A DNA stretch of 64,000 nt from Achromobacter xylosoxidans A8 (lineage in GTDB: Bacteria > Pseudomonadota > Gammaproteobacteria > Burkholderiales > Burkholderiaceae_B): positions 3,410,001-3,474,000 of the forward strand of contig NC_014640.1 in assembly GCF_000165835.1 (NCBI RefSeq). The letters run 5' to 3'. Numbering within the stretch: the first letter of the stretch is position 1; each line of letters opens with the position of its first letter. Below the pieces are notes generated by a model. The model was not told the origin of the DNA. It searched no databases and was given only the letters and a program-made list of their open reading frames with translations. This document shows, piece by piece, positions 1-7,218 of this stretch. A program made the position numbers and the translations under genes.

Positions 1-225
1 GTCTACGGGCATAGGAAGATGCGTGCATCAGGGATTCCTTATCGGCGCAGATGCTATCACGCAGGGCGGAGCAGATGCCGCGGATGCATCGGGTCTTGCG
101 GTCAATTCGGATTGCGACATGATGTAGATCAGATATCGTGAGCGGTTCTATCCATACGGACGGCCAACGTGGCTATGACATGCTTGATTGACGAAACGCG
201 GCTCGTGGCGGCAACCGCGATACCC
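1..225. other. left-edge sequence without an assignable gene
   Basis: No gene can be supported before the antitoxin operon. Two forward frames stay open from the window edge to stops near positions 127 and 141, so the tail of a gene entering from the left is possible. Neither translation is recognisable and their third-position GC is not typical of the neighbouring genes. Confidence 0.3.
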
Positions 226-267
226 GTTGCATGTAACGACTTCCCCGTGTACTCTGTTACATGCAAC
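226..267 (+). promoter_or_regulatory. palindromic operator of the mazEF-like operon
   Basis: GTTGCATGTAAC (226-237) and GTTACATGCAAC (256-267) are perfect reverse complements, 18 bp apart, with centres 30 bp apart (about three helical turns). Each half is itself almost palindromic. The right half ends one base before the Shine-Dalgarno AGGGAGG (268-274) of the antitoxin gene. This is the usual layout for autorepression by a type II antitoxin or toxin-antitoxin complex; binding is inferred. Confidence 0.75.
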
Positions 268-279
268 AGGGAGGCTGCC

Positions 280-504
280 ATGGTGACATCCAGTGTGAAC
301 GCCCGCGTCAACAAGCATCGCACCGCGCTGCGCATGGCCGGCTTGCGTCCGGTCCAGATCTGGGTGCCTGATACCCGACGGCCGGATTTCGCCGAGGAAT
401 GCCTGAGGCAATCGCGCCTGGCGACCGAGGCCGATGCGGCAGATCACGCAACGCATCGCCTGATGCATCAGGCGATGTCCGAGCTGGAAGGCTGGGAGCC
501 CTGA
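280..504 (+). CDS. MazE-type antitoxin (DUF3018-like)
   Basis: A 74-residue basic-then-acidic protein, expected to bind and neutralise the downstream MazF/PemK-type toxin and to repress the operon. The N-terminal segment (NARVNKHRTALRMAGLRPVQIWVPD) is typical of the short MazE-like antitoxins that precede PemK toxins: an R/K-rich DNA-binding segment followed by an RPVQIWVPDTR strand. The acidic helical C-terminus (from about residue 35) would be the toxin-wrapping part. The start at 280 is chosen because AGGGAGG lies five bases upstream; a longer in-frame start at 169 would place the operator inside the gene. The stop overlaps the toxin start (TGATG). A 24-bp perfect palindrome lies inside the gene at 454-477. 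The family assignment rests on sequence pattern and on the partner gene. Confidence 0.85.
   Translation: MVTSSVNARVNKHRTALRMAGLRPVQIWVPDTRRPDFAEECLRQSRLATEADAADHATHRLMHQAMSELEGWEP
454..477 (+). repeat. 24-bp perfect palindrome inside the antitoxin gene
   Basis: CATCGCCTGATG (454-465) is followed directly by its exact reverse complement CATCAGGCGATG (466-477). In mRNA it could fold into a hairpin ending 26 bases before the toxin start codon. It lies in the antitoxin's acidic region, so it must also satisfy coding constraints. Confidence 0.7.
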
Positions 505-827
505 TGCGCGGCGAACTGGTGACAGTCGTGGCGCAAGGCGATTTTGGCAAACCGCGTCCGGCCCTGGTCATTCAGGCTGACCTGTTCAGCGAACATGGAA
601 GCATCACCGTCCTGCCGGTGACCAGCAGTCTGGTCGAGGCTCCCTTGCTGCGGGTCAACGCAAGGCCGACTGCTCAGAACGGTTTGCAACAGCTATCTCA
701 AATCATGGTCGACAAGGCGCTAACCGTAAGGCGGGACAAGCTTGGCCCTGCTTTCGGCCGCATCGAGGCTGCAACGCTGCTGGAAGTCGAGCGCTGTCTG
801 GCCGTCTTTATTGGAATCGCCAAGTGA
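504..827 (+). CDS. MazF/PemK-family mRNA interferase toxin
   Basis: A 107-residue protein of the MazF/PemK/CcdB fold, normally a sequence-specific endoribonuclease active in the cytoplasm when free of antitoxin. Family landmarks are the N-terminal MRGELVTV strand, GDFGKPRPALVIQ (the KPRPALV motif includes the conserved Arg/Pro of the active site), the ITVLPVTSS strand with the conserved threonine/serine, and a C-terminal helix ending in CLAVFIGIAK. Length is normal for the family. The ATG overlaps the antitoxin stop by one base, and GGGAG inside the antitoxin gene serves as its ribosome site, so synthesis is probably coupled. No truncation is visible. Confidence 0.92.
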   Translation: MRGELVTVVAQGDFGKPRPALVIQADLFSEHGSITVLPVTSSLVEAPLLRVNARPTAQNGLQQLSQIMVDKALTVRRDKLGPAFGRIEAATLLEVERCLAVFIGIAK

Positions 828-898
828 TCGGGCTACCCTGTCGCGGGCAGCTTGTTGTGGCGACCCGGCTTTTCACCCATTGAACAAAGAGGATGCAG

Positions 899-1528
899 AT
901 GTCCCGTTGGACTTTTTATTCCGCCCCTGGCACCTGTGCGCTGGCGACGCATATCGCGCTGCGCGAAGCTGGCGCCGATTTCGATCTGGTCAAGCTTGAT
1001 ATGGGCGCCCTGCAGCAGCAAAGCCCTGAGTACCTGCGCGTCAATCCCAAGGGCCGCGTGCCGGCGCTGGCGACCGAACACGGCGTGCTGACCGAGACCC
1101 CCGCCCTGCTCGCCTTCGTGGCGCAGAGCTTTCCGGCCGCGCAGCTGGCGCCGGTCGACGATCCGTTCGCATTCGCGCGCATGCAGGAATTAGCGAGCTA
1201 TCTGGCGTCCACCGCCCACGTGGCGCACGCGCACAAGCGCCGCGGCGCGCGCTGGGCGGACGATCCGGCCGCGCATGCCGCCATGCAGGCCAAGGTGCCG
1301 CAATCCATGACCGCCTGCGCCGCCTATCTCGAATCGCAAATCGTCGGCCCCTGGGCGGCGGGCGAACATTACAGCGTGGTCGACGGCTATCTGTACACCA
1401 TAGGCAGCTGGCTGGAGGGCGACGGCGTGGACCTGACGCAGTTTCCCAAGCTGACGGCCTATCTGGCCCGGGTCGCCGCCCGGCCGGCCGTGCAGCGAGC
1501 GCTGGCCGAAGCGCAGGCCGCCGCCTGA
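899..1528 (+). CDS. glutathione S-transferase family protein
   Basis: A 209-residue cytosolic GST. The N-terminal thioredoxin-like domain (residues 1-78) starts MSRWTFYSAPGTCALATHIAL, where the SxxTCA segment (APGTCALA) matches the catalytic Ser/Cys region of beta-class GSTs. VNPKGRVPAL (cis-Pro) and LTETPALLAFVA (the E-[ST] glutathione-binding motif, here ET) follow. The C-terminal helical domain contains YSVVDGYLY, the N-capping box with conserved Asp. The start at 899 is preferred over an ATG at 893 because AAAGAGG (886-892) touches the latter but is six bases from the former. It is a single gene with a strong hairpin downstream. The substrate is unknown. Confidence 0.88.
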   Translation: MSRWTFYSAPGTCALATHIALREAGADFDLVKLDMGALQQQSPEYLRVNPKGRVPALATEHGVLTETPALLAFVAQSFPAAQLAPVDDPFAFARMQELASYLASTAHVAHAHKRRGARWADDPAAHAAMQAKVPQSMTACAAYLESQIVGPWAAGEHYSVVDGYLYTIGSWLEGDGVDLTQFPKLTAYLARVAARPAVQRALAEAQAAA

Positions 1529-1544
1529 CTGCCCATGCAATGAA

Positions 1545-1590
1545 CCCGCGGGGACTGGCCGGCATGCGATGTCCGGCCAGTCCCCGCGGG
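1545..1590 (+). terminator. long GC-rich hairpin after the GST gene
   Basis: CCCGCGGGGACTGGCCGG (1545-1562) pairs perfectly with CCGGCCAGTCCCCGCGGG (1573-1590) around a 10-base loop, giving an 18-bp stem starting 16 bases after the GST stop. There is no U-tract after it, so it may be a Rho-assisted terminator or a 3'-end-protecting structure. Confidence 0.65.
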
Positions 1591-1616
1591 GCGCATCGAT
1601 GCGCCAAGCAACGGAC

Positions 1617-1647
1617 TTGATTGCCACCAAGGTTTGATTGCCATCAA
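1617..1647 (+). repeat. direct repeat and small palindrome upstream of yceI
   Basis: TTGATTGCCA occurs at 1617-1626 and again at 1634-1643. The second copy extends into TTGAT-TGCC-ATCAA, a 5-bp inverted repeat (1634-1647). It sits about 155 bp upstream of the YceI start and could be a regulator site. No function is shown. Confidence 0.35.
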
Positions 1648-1800
1648 AAATGGAACGCTGCGGCCAGTTCCTTGCGGCTACCGCGATATTGCATCATTTC
1701 CTATCCTTCTTTCGTGCCGTCTTTGTCAGCTCGGTTTAAGCCAGCAGACGACGGAATGAGCGCCCGGACTTCTCCGGGCGCCGAACATCAAGAGAATCAA

Positions 1801-2391
1801 ATGAAGCACACCTACGCTGCGTTCCTGGCCGCATCCCTCCTTACCTTGGGCAGCCTACCCGCGCATGCCGCGCCCGTGGACTACCAGATCGATCCCGAAC
1901 ACACGGAGATCGTGGTGACCTGGGACCATCTGGGCTTTTCCAAGCCTACCGCCCATGCCGGCGCCGTGACCGGCGTGATCCGCTACGACGCCGCCCAGCC
2001 GGCAAAGTCGGCGGTCGACCTGAGCGTGCCCGTGGCGCGCCTGACGTCCCATGTACCCAAGCTGGATGAGATGCTGCAAGGCGCGGAATTCTTCCAGGCG
2101 GCCAAGTACCCGGACATCCAGTTCAAGAGCACCTCGGTCGCCGACCATGGCGACGGCAAGCTCAGCATCAATGGCGTCTTGCGCATCAAGGGCATCGAAA
2201 AGCCGGTGGTGCTGCAGGCGCGCCAGAACAAGCAAGGCATGCACCCGATGGCGCAACGCCCGGCCATTGGCTTTGACGCCATGACGGTCGTGAAGCGCAG
2301 TGATTTCGGCGTGGATGCGTTCGCGCCGGGCGTGAGCGACGAAGTGCAACTGCGCATCACGGTCGAGGCCGTCGCCAGCGCAACGCGCTGA
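1801..2391 (+). CDS. YceI-family periplasmic protein
   Basis: A 196-residue protein with a clear Sec signal peptide (MKHTYAAFLAASLLTLGSLPAHA, cleavage after AHA near residue 23). The mature part begins VDYQIDPEHTEIVVTWDHLGFSKPTAHA, the hallmark of YceI proteins, which form a lipocalin-like barrel that binds isoprenoid or polyprenyl lipids. The middle has the conserved pattern LDEMLQGAEFFQAAKYPDIQFKS, and the C-terminal RSDFGVDAFAPGVSDEVQLRI completes the domain. The start at 1801 directly precedes the signal peptide; earlier in-frame codons would add an unrelated extension. It appears monocistronic. The ligand is unknown; some relatives act in acid or osmotic stress or accompany a cytochrome b561. 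Confidence 0.92.
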   Translation: MKHTYAAFLAASLLTLGSLPAHAAPVDYQIDPEHTEIVVTWDHLGFSKPTAHAGAVTGVIRYDAAQPAKSAVDLSVPVARLTSHVPKLDEMLQGAEFFQAAKYPDIQFKSTSVADHGDGKLSINGVLRIKGIEKPVVLQARQNKQGMHPMAQRPAIGFDAMTVVKRSDFGVDAFAPGVSDEVQLRITVEAVASATR

Positions 2392-2448
2392 TGCTCGGGG
2401 CGCCGGAATCGCGACCGCGCCTGCCGCGGACGCAGGCCCAGGCCGCTT

Positions 2449-2934
2449 TCAAAGGAATCCGATCCAGCGCCCCGCGACCAGGCAACCCAGCCACAAAAAT
2501 AAAGACGCGCCTGCTCGCAGGCGCATTCCGGCCGAGGCCATGCCCTGCTCCTGGAGCATCTCCCAGGCTTTGCTGCGCCGTGCCAGCAGCGCGTTGACCG
2601 CGCCTGCGGCCAAGAGACCCATCTTGACTCCAAAGGCGGGATTTTCCAGGTATTCCAGCGGCCGCACGCTGAAGAGCATGGCACCGGTCAACACAGCCAG
2701 CGCCAGGCCCACGGCCGCCGTGCGTGCCAGCACAGGCGCCAGCATGGCCAGCGGTCCGGGCTTCAGCAGCCCCAGCAGGCGCAGGTCCAGCGGGACGATG
2801 GAGCCGATGAGCAGACCGATGGCTCCGATGTGAGCGGCGTTTACCAGCAGATATAGCGTGCCCGACCGCCGCAGCCAGATCGACGGCGGCAGCGATTCAA
2901 GCTGTTCCAGCGCCAGGCGCAGCAGCTCAGGCAT
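2449..2934 (-). CDS. small polytopic membrane protein (DUF6644-like)
   Basis: A 161-residue protein with about four hydrophobic segments (roughly residues 24-48, 62-88, 102-118 and 138-160) joined by short charged loops. A histidine in AAHIGAIG lies within the first segment. The pattern resembles small uncharacterised inner-membrane proteins found beside DUF6152 proteins, as here. The upstream DUF6152-like gene ends 15 bp before this start, so the two are probably co-transcribed and co-functional. I can name no enzyme activity. The domain name is from memory of the family pattern and should be treated as tentative. Confidence 0.7.
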   Translation of the reverse strand: MPELLRLALEQLESLPPSIWLRRSGTLYLLVNAAHIGAIGLLIGSIVPLDLRLLGLLKPGPLAMLAPVLARTAAVGLALAVLTGAMLFSVRPLEYLENPAFGVKMGLLAAGAVNALLARRSKAWEMLQEQGMASAGMRLRAGASLFLWLGCLVAGRWIGFL

Positions 2935-2949
2935 GGGCGCAGCCGCGCT

Positions 2950-3336
2950 TCAGGGCTTCTTGATGCGGCTGGGATAGATGTCGTAGGTCTTGCCGCCCAC
3001 CTTGATCTGAACGGCCTTCATGCGTTTGGTGCCGGCTTCGCTGTCGCGGTTGCCGATGGCGATGATGGCATCGCCCGACTTGGCGGAACCCTCGACGAAT
3101 CCGGCGTCCTTGGTCTGGGTGGGATTGCCCAGTTCAACGCGCCAGACGCCGTCGTCGGCGCGCACGTCCAGCCAGGGATGCGGAGGCGCGATCTGCACCT
3201 GTTGGACGGTGCCTTGCAGCGTCATCTGTTCGGTTTCGGCCCAAGACCAGCCATGGTGCGCCAGCGCAGCGGGCGTCACGCCCAGCAGCGCGGAAAGCGT
3301 CAGTCCTGCCGTTGCCACGCGTATGGATAGCTTCAT
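2950..3336 (-). CDS. exported DUF6152-like protein
   Basis: A 128-residue exported protein. The signal peptide is MKLSIRVATAGLTLSALLGVTPAALA, cleaved just before HHGWSWAE. The mature protein starts with HHGW, followed by a small beta-rich domain (LQGTVQQVQIAPPHPWLDVRADDGVWRVELG ... RDSEAGTKRMKAVQIKVGGKTYDIYP). This HHGWS plus 'PHPWL' arrangement matches the DUF6152 family, an OB-like periplasmic domain of unknown role, possibly metal- or cofactor-binding through the N-terminal histidines. The start at 3336 has AGGAG eight bases upstream and begins the signal peptide; an upstream in-frame ATG at 3435 would bury it. It is the first gene of a two-gene unit with the membrane protein downstream. 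Confidence 0.8.
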   Translation of the reverse strand: MKLSIRVATAGLTLSALLGVTPAALAHHGWSWAETEQMTLQGTVQQVQIAPPHPWLDVRADDGVWRVELGNPTQTKDAGFVEGSAKSGDAIIAIGNRDSEAGTKRMKAVQIKVGGKTYDIYPSRIKKP

Positions 3337-3527
3337 ATCGCTGCTCCTGAATTGCGGTTGGCTCCCTTCCCTTTGCGGCTGCGGCTCGTGTGGCGCGCGT
3401 CCGGCGCAATCAGCATAGCGCGGTAAGCGCGGCATATCGAGATCGTCACAAACTTAAGAAATTACTTTAAATAAAGCACTTTCAATAGCATTGAAAATAT
3501 AACAAAAACAATGAGTTAAGAGTTATT

Positions 3528-3546
3528 TATTAGGTGAAACCTAATA
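3528..3546. promoter_or_regulatory. palindrome in the AT-rich region between the DUF6152 and permease genes
   Basis: TATTAGGT (3528-3535) and ACCTAATA (3539-3546) form a perfect 8-bp inverted repeat with a 3-base spacer. It lies in an AT-rich island (about 3437-3600) that separates divergent genes, so it is a plausible operator for the permease gene, the DUF6152 pair or both. The rest of 3337-3708 shows only a small imperfect hairpin near 3581-3600 (ctccctggg/cccggag). Confidence 0.5.
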
Positions 3547-3708
3547 TCTGAATGCAAGCTGAATTAGCGTAATCGACGCACTCCCTGGGAAAACCCGGAG
3601 AAACTTTTACGCACCGCTGCCGGTCGCAATTTGTTCAGGTGATTGTCAGGCCCCGTCCCCGAAACGCCGTCGTCTCCCGCGCCCGCCGCGCCCCACCGAG
3701 AGCCTCCG

Positions 3709-5085
3709 ATGACACAGCCCACCCTGCGCTCGTCCGCGAATCCGGCCCTGCTGCTCCAGCCGCGCGCGCCTGCCGGCTTGTCGGTAATGGATGCCACCAT
3801 GGTGCTGGTGGGCGTGGTGATCGGAATCGGCATATTCGGTTTTCCGCCCCTGGTGGCACAGCACGCCGGTTCCGAGGCGGCCTATATCGGGCTCTGGTGC
3901 GCGGGCGGCCTGGTGATGCTGGTCGGCGCGGTTTGCTACGCGGAGCTGGGATCGGCCTATCCCGGCGCGGGCGGCGAGTACCTGTACCTGACGCGCGCTT
4001 GGGGGCGCCGTGTGGGACTTATGTTCGCCTGGGCGCGTTGCTCCGTCATCCAGACCGGCGCCATCGCGGTCGTGGCCTATATCTATGGCGACTACGCGCA
4101 ACGTCTCGCGCCACTGGGCACCTATGGCCCGGCGCTGCACGCGGCAATATCGGTGGTGGCGTTGACCGCCTTGAACGTGGCGGGCACGCGCTACTCGAAA
4201 CGCCTGCAATGGCTGTTCACCGCGCTGACGGTGGCGGCTTTGGCTGCGGTGCTGGTCGCCAGCCTGACGGCGGCGGGAGACAGCGCGCCGCGCGCCAATG
4301 CCGAACTGGCGCCGCTGACGGGCAATGCCGCGGGCCTGCTGGGCATGGGCATGGTGTTCGTGCTGTTGACCTATGGCGGCTGGAACGAGGCCGCCTATCT
4401 GAGCGGCGAGTTGCGCGATCCCGGCCGCAACATGAGCCGCGTACTGCTGATCGGCACGCTGCTCGTGACCGGGGCGTACGTGTTGACCAATCTGGCGCTG
4501 CTGGAGATCTTCGGCCTGCAAGGCTTGCGCGACACGCCGGCCCTGGGCGCCGACGTGATGCAACTGGCCGCTGGTCCGTACGCGGCGGCCTTGCTCAGCC
4601 TGACGATCTGCGCCACCGCACTCAGCACCATCAACGGCACCATCATCACCGGCGCGCGCGTGTATTGCGCGCTGGGCCGCGACGTGCCGCGCCTGCGCGC
4701 GCTGGCGGCCTGGAGCGCGCAGGGCCAGACGCCCACATCCGCGCTGCTGGTCCAGGGGGCGATCACGCTGGCGCTGATCGCGCTGGGCGCTTTCAGCCAG
4801 AACAGCGTGCAGACCCTGGTCGCCTACACCGCGCCGGTGTTCTGGATCTTCATGCTGCTGGTCGCGGCCTCGGTATGGCGGCTGCGCCGCATCGACCCCG
4901 ACCGTCCGCGCCCGTTCCGCGTGCCGCTCTATCCCCTGCCCCCGCTGCTGCTGGCGCTGACCTGCGCCGGCCTGGTGTACTCCAGCGCCATGTATGCCGG
5001 CGCCGGCGCCTTGATCGGGCTGGCAGTGCTGGCCGCGGGCCTGCCCTTGCTGCGCCTGCTGGAGCCGGCGCAGCCGCAGGCCTAG
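3709..5085 (+). CDS. APC-family amino acid or polyamine permease
   Basis: A 458-residue inner-membrane transporter with about 12 membrane spans and a LeuT-type fold. The first span carries GVVIGIGIFGFP, the unwound substrate- and ion-binding G-x-G-I-F motif of the APC superfamily. TM2-3 contains YAELGSAYPGAGGEYLYL, the conserved signature following TM2, and TM6 has LTYGGWNEAAYLSGE. The start at 3709 (MTQPTLRSS) is the first ATG; GTG/TTG codons at 3639-3643 would add a proline-rich stretch unlike the family. A gene for an exported methyltransferase follows 71 bp downstream and may be co-transcribed. The substrate cannot be read from the sequence. Confidence 0.88.
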   Translation: MTQPTLRSSANPALLLQPRAPAGLSVMDATMVLVGVVIGIGIFGFPPLVAQHAGSEAAYIGLWCAGGLVMLVGAVCYAELGSAYPGAGGEYLYLTRAWGRRVGLMFAWARCSVIQTGAIAVVAYIYGDYAQRLAPLGTYGPALHAAISVVALTALNVAGTRYSKRLQWLFTALTVAALAAVLVASLTAAGDSAPRANAELAPLTGNAAGLLGMGMVFVLLTYGGWNEAAYLSGELRDPGRNMSRVLLIGTLLVTGAYVLTNLALLEIFGLQGLRDTPALGADVMQLAAGPYAAALLSLTICATALSTINGTIITGARVYCALGRDVPRLRALAAWSAQGQTPTSALLVQGAITLALIALGAFSQNSVQTLVAYTAPVFWIFMLLVAASVWRLRRIDPDRPRPFRVPLYPLPPLLLALTCAGLVYSSAMYAGAGALIGLAVLAAGLPLLRLLEPAQPQA

Positions 5086-5156
5086 CCTTGTTTCCCGGGA
5101 CGGCCGCCAAGCAAGGTTCGTCCATCCGCATGCCTTACCTGCAAGGAGCCCACATC

Positions 5157-6026
5157 ATGCAAATCGCGATCTCGTCCTTCAGGCCCGTGGCCCGGGCAAA
5201 CCCGCCGCGGCTGCGCGGCGCCCTGCTCGCCTCGGCGATGGCTCTGGCCTTGGCCTGCGTGCCGCCAGCCGCGCACAGCGCGTCCGCGGCGGCGCAGTCC
5301 GCCGAACAGAAAGAGTATGTTCCCGACGTCGGCCAGGACGGCAAGGACGTCATCTGGGTACCCACCCCACAGGCCCTGGTCGATACCATGCTGGACATGG
5401 CGAAAGTCACGCCCAAGGACCGGCTGATGGACCTGGGCTCGGGCGACGGCCGCACCGTCATTACCGCCGCGCAGCGCGGCCTTACGGCTCAAGGCATCGA
5501 ATACAACCCGGACCTGGTCGAGCTGTCGCGCCGCAACGCGGAGCGCGCCGGCGTCGCCGACCGCGCCACCTTCGTAACGGCGGACCTGTTCGCCACCGAT
5601 CTGTCGCGGGCGGACGTCATCACCATGTTCCTCCTGTCGACCATCAACGAAAAGCTGCGGCCCAGGCTGCTTGAACTGGCGCCCGGCACGCGGATCGTGT
5701 CGAACTCCTTCCGCATGGGCGATTGGGAGCCGGACGCCGAGGAAACGATCCGGCAGGATTGCAGTACCTACTGCACGGCGTTGCTGTGGATCGTGCCCGC
5801 CAAGGTGGCGGGCAACTGGGAAGTGGACGGTCAGCCCTTGCAGCTGGAGCAGCGCTACCAGCGCTTGTCCGGCAAGCTGGGCAGCGCGCCGATCTCGGAG
5901 GCGCGCCTGAACGGCAGCGAGATCTCGTTTGTCGCCAACGGCGTGCGCTATACCGGAACGGTCAACGGCAAGCAGATGAGCGGCAGCGCCGCTGGTCGGG
6001 GAAACTGGTCGGCCAAGCGGGTGTAG
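5157..6026 (+). CDS. exported class I SAM-dependent methyltransferase-like protein
   Basis: A 289-residue protein combining an N-terminal signal sequence (hydrophobic GALLASAMALALACVPPAAHSASA, residues about 21-44) with a Rossmann-like methyltransferase domain. Motif I is LMDLGSGDGRTVI (residues about 90-102) and the acidic strand-2 motif is GIEYNPDLVELSRRNAERAG. The catalytic segment NSFRMGDWEPD follows, then a beta-rich C-terminal extension of about 90 residues (NWEVDGQPLQLEQRY onward). AAGGAG precedes the ATG at 5157; an in-frame ATG at 5130 lacks a site. S-adenosylmethionine is not normally available in the periplasm, so either the leader is a membrane anchor with a cytoplasmic domain or the protein has another role. 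Confidence 0.8.
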   Translation: MQIAISSFRPVARANPPRLRGALLASAMALALACVPPAAHSASAAAQSAEQKEYVPDVGQDGKDVIWVPTPQALVDTMLDMAKVTPKDRLMDLGSGDGRTVITAAQRGLTAQGIEYNPDLVELSRRNAERAGVADRATFVTADLFATDLSRADVITMFLLSTINEKLRPRLLELAPGTRIVSNSFRMGDWEPDAEETIRQDCSTYCTALLWIVPAKVAGNWEVDGQPLQLEQRYQRLSGKLGSAPISEARLNGSEISFVANGVRYTGTVNGKQMSGSAAGRGNWSAKRV

Positions 6027-6031
6027 CGGGC

Positions 6032-7183
6032 CTAGCGCGGCGGCCGTTGCGGGAAGCTGCGTTCGAAGATACCTTCGGCGATGCGGTTTTTCAGGATCTC
6101 GATCGAGCCGCCCGCGATCATCCAGCCGCGGCAGCGCCGCACGCAGTACTCGACCAGCGATTCGCGGCTGTAGCCCAGCCCGCCCAGGACCTGCAGCGCG
6201 TCGTTGGCGACGTCAAAGCCGACCTGGTTGCAGTAGGCCTTGGCGATGGCGGTTTCCGTGGCCGAAGGAAAGCCGGTGTCGGCCGCGCTGGCGGCGCGGT
6301 ACAGCAGCAGCTGGGCCGCGTCCAGCTTGATGCGCATGTCGGCGAACTTCCACTGCAAGCCCTGGAATTCGCACAGCAGGCGGCCGAACTGCTTGCGCTG
6401 CATGGCCCAGTTGCGCGCTTCTTCGTAGGCATAGCGGCCCAATGCCAGCGAGCGCGCCGTGTTGCCGATGCGCTCCACATTGAAACCGGCGATCTGCTTC
6501 TTGAAACCGCCCTCTCCCAGCACCACCATGTCGTCGGCGACAAACACGTTGTCGAAGAAGATTTCCACCCATTCCTCGCCGGACATGAAGGCGGAGCGCT
6601 TGCCCAGCTTGACGCCTTGCGCCTTGGTGTCGATCAGCACCGAGCCGATGCCGCCGGTGCCCGGGCCGAAGCGCACATAGGTCAGAATCACGCTGGCGTG
6701 CGGACCGTGGGTGGTGAAGATCTTGGTGCCGTTGATGCGCCAGCCGCCATCGGCGCGCGTGGCGCTGGTCTTGAGTTCGGTCACCGCCGAGCCGGCATCC
6801 GGCTCCGTCATGCCCACCGAGATCAGTCCTTCGCCCGCGAGCAGCGCGCTCAGGTACTTTTGCTTCTGCAGGCTGCTGCCGTACTCGGCCAGCACGCGGA
6901 TCGCGCCGAAGTTGCCCGCCTGCACCACGTCGGCGCTGCGCGGACACACCGAGGCGACCGTTTCGATGGCGATCACGGCATCCATCAGCGAGCCGCCGAC
7001 GCCGCCGTCTGCCTCGGCGATGGTGATGCCCAGCAGGCCCTGGCTGGCCATCTTGCGGGCGACGTCCCAGGGGTAGTCGTCGGAATGGGCGCGCTCGACC
7101 GCGCCCGCGCGCAGTTCGCCTTGCGCGAAACGCCGCACGGCGCCTTGAAAATCCAGTTGTTCCGGAGTCAGGTTGAAATCCAT
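6032..7183 (-). CDS. acyl-CoA dehydrogenase, isovaleryl-type catalytic layout
   Basis: A 383-residue flavoprotein that would oxidise an acyl-CoA to the 2-enoyl-CoA and pass electrons to ETF. The three ACAD domains are clear: an N-terminal helical domain, a middle beta domain (SVGMTEPDAGSAVTELKTSA; INGTKIFTTHG), and a C-terminal helical domain (RKQFGRLLCEFQGLQWKFADM). The base position used by medium-chain enzymes reads IAGGS (Ala357 where Y-E-G-T is usual). A glutamate is present at GFNVER (Glu237), which aligns with the base of isovaleryl- and long-chain-CoA dehydrogenases. The start at 7183 follows AGGA; upstream codons overlap the preceding gene. It is the third gene of a minus-strand unit after the PrpD-like and ADP-forming ligase genes, so a branched or unusual acyl-CoA intermediate is likely. 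Confidence 0.9.
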   Translation of the reverse strand: MDFNLTPEQLDFQGAVRRFAQGELRAGAVERAHSDDYPWDVARKMASQGLLGITIAEADGGVGGSLMDAVIAIETVASVCPRSADVVQAGNFGAIRVLAEYGSSLQKQKYLSALLAGEGLISVGMTEPDAGSAVTELKTSATRADGGWRINGTKIFTTHGPHASVILTYVRFGPGTGGIGSVLIDTKAQGVKLGKRSAFMSGEEWVEIFFDNVFVADDMVVLGEGGFKKQIAGFNVERIGNTARSLALGRYAYEEARNWAMQRKQFGRLLCEFQGLQWKFADMRIKLDAAQLLLYRAASAADTGFPSATETAIAKAYCNQVGFDVANDALQVLGGLGYSRESLVEYCVRRCRGWMIAGGSIEILKNRIAEGIFERSFPQRPPR

Positions 7184-7218
7184 CTTGGGTTCCTGGTAAG
7201 GGGTAATCTGAACGGGCT

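Noticed and set aside
3639..5156. Long in-frame extension upstream of the methyltransferase, overlapping the permease gene in another frame
   Set aside because: The extension is Arg/Gly/Ala-rich and overlaps a gene with clear APC motifs. The ATG at 5157 has a good ribosome site and signal peptide.
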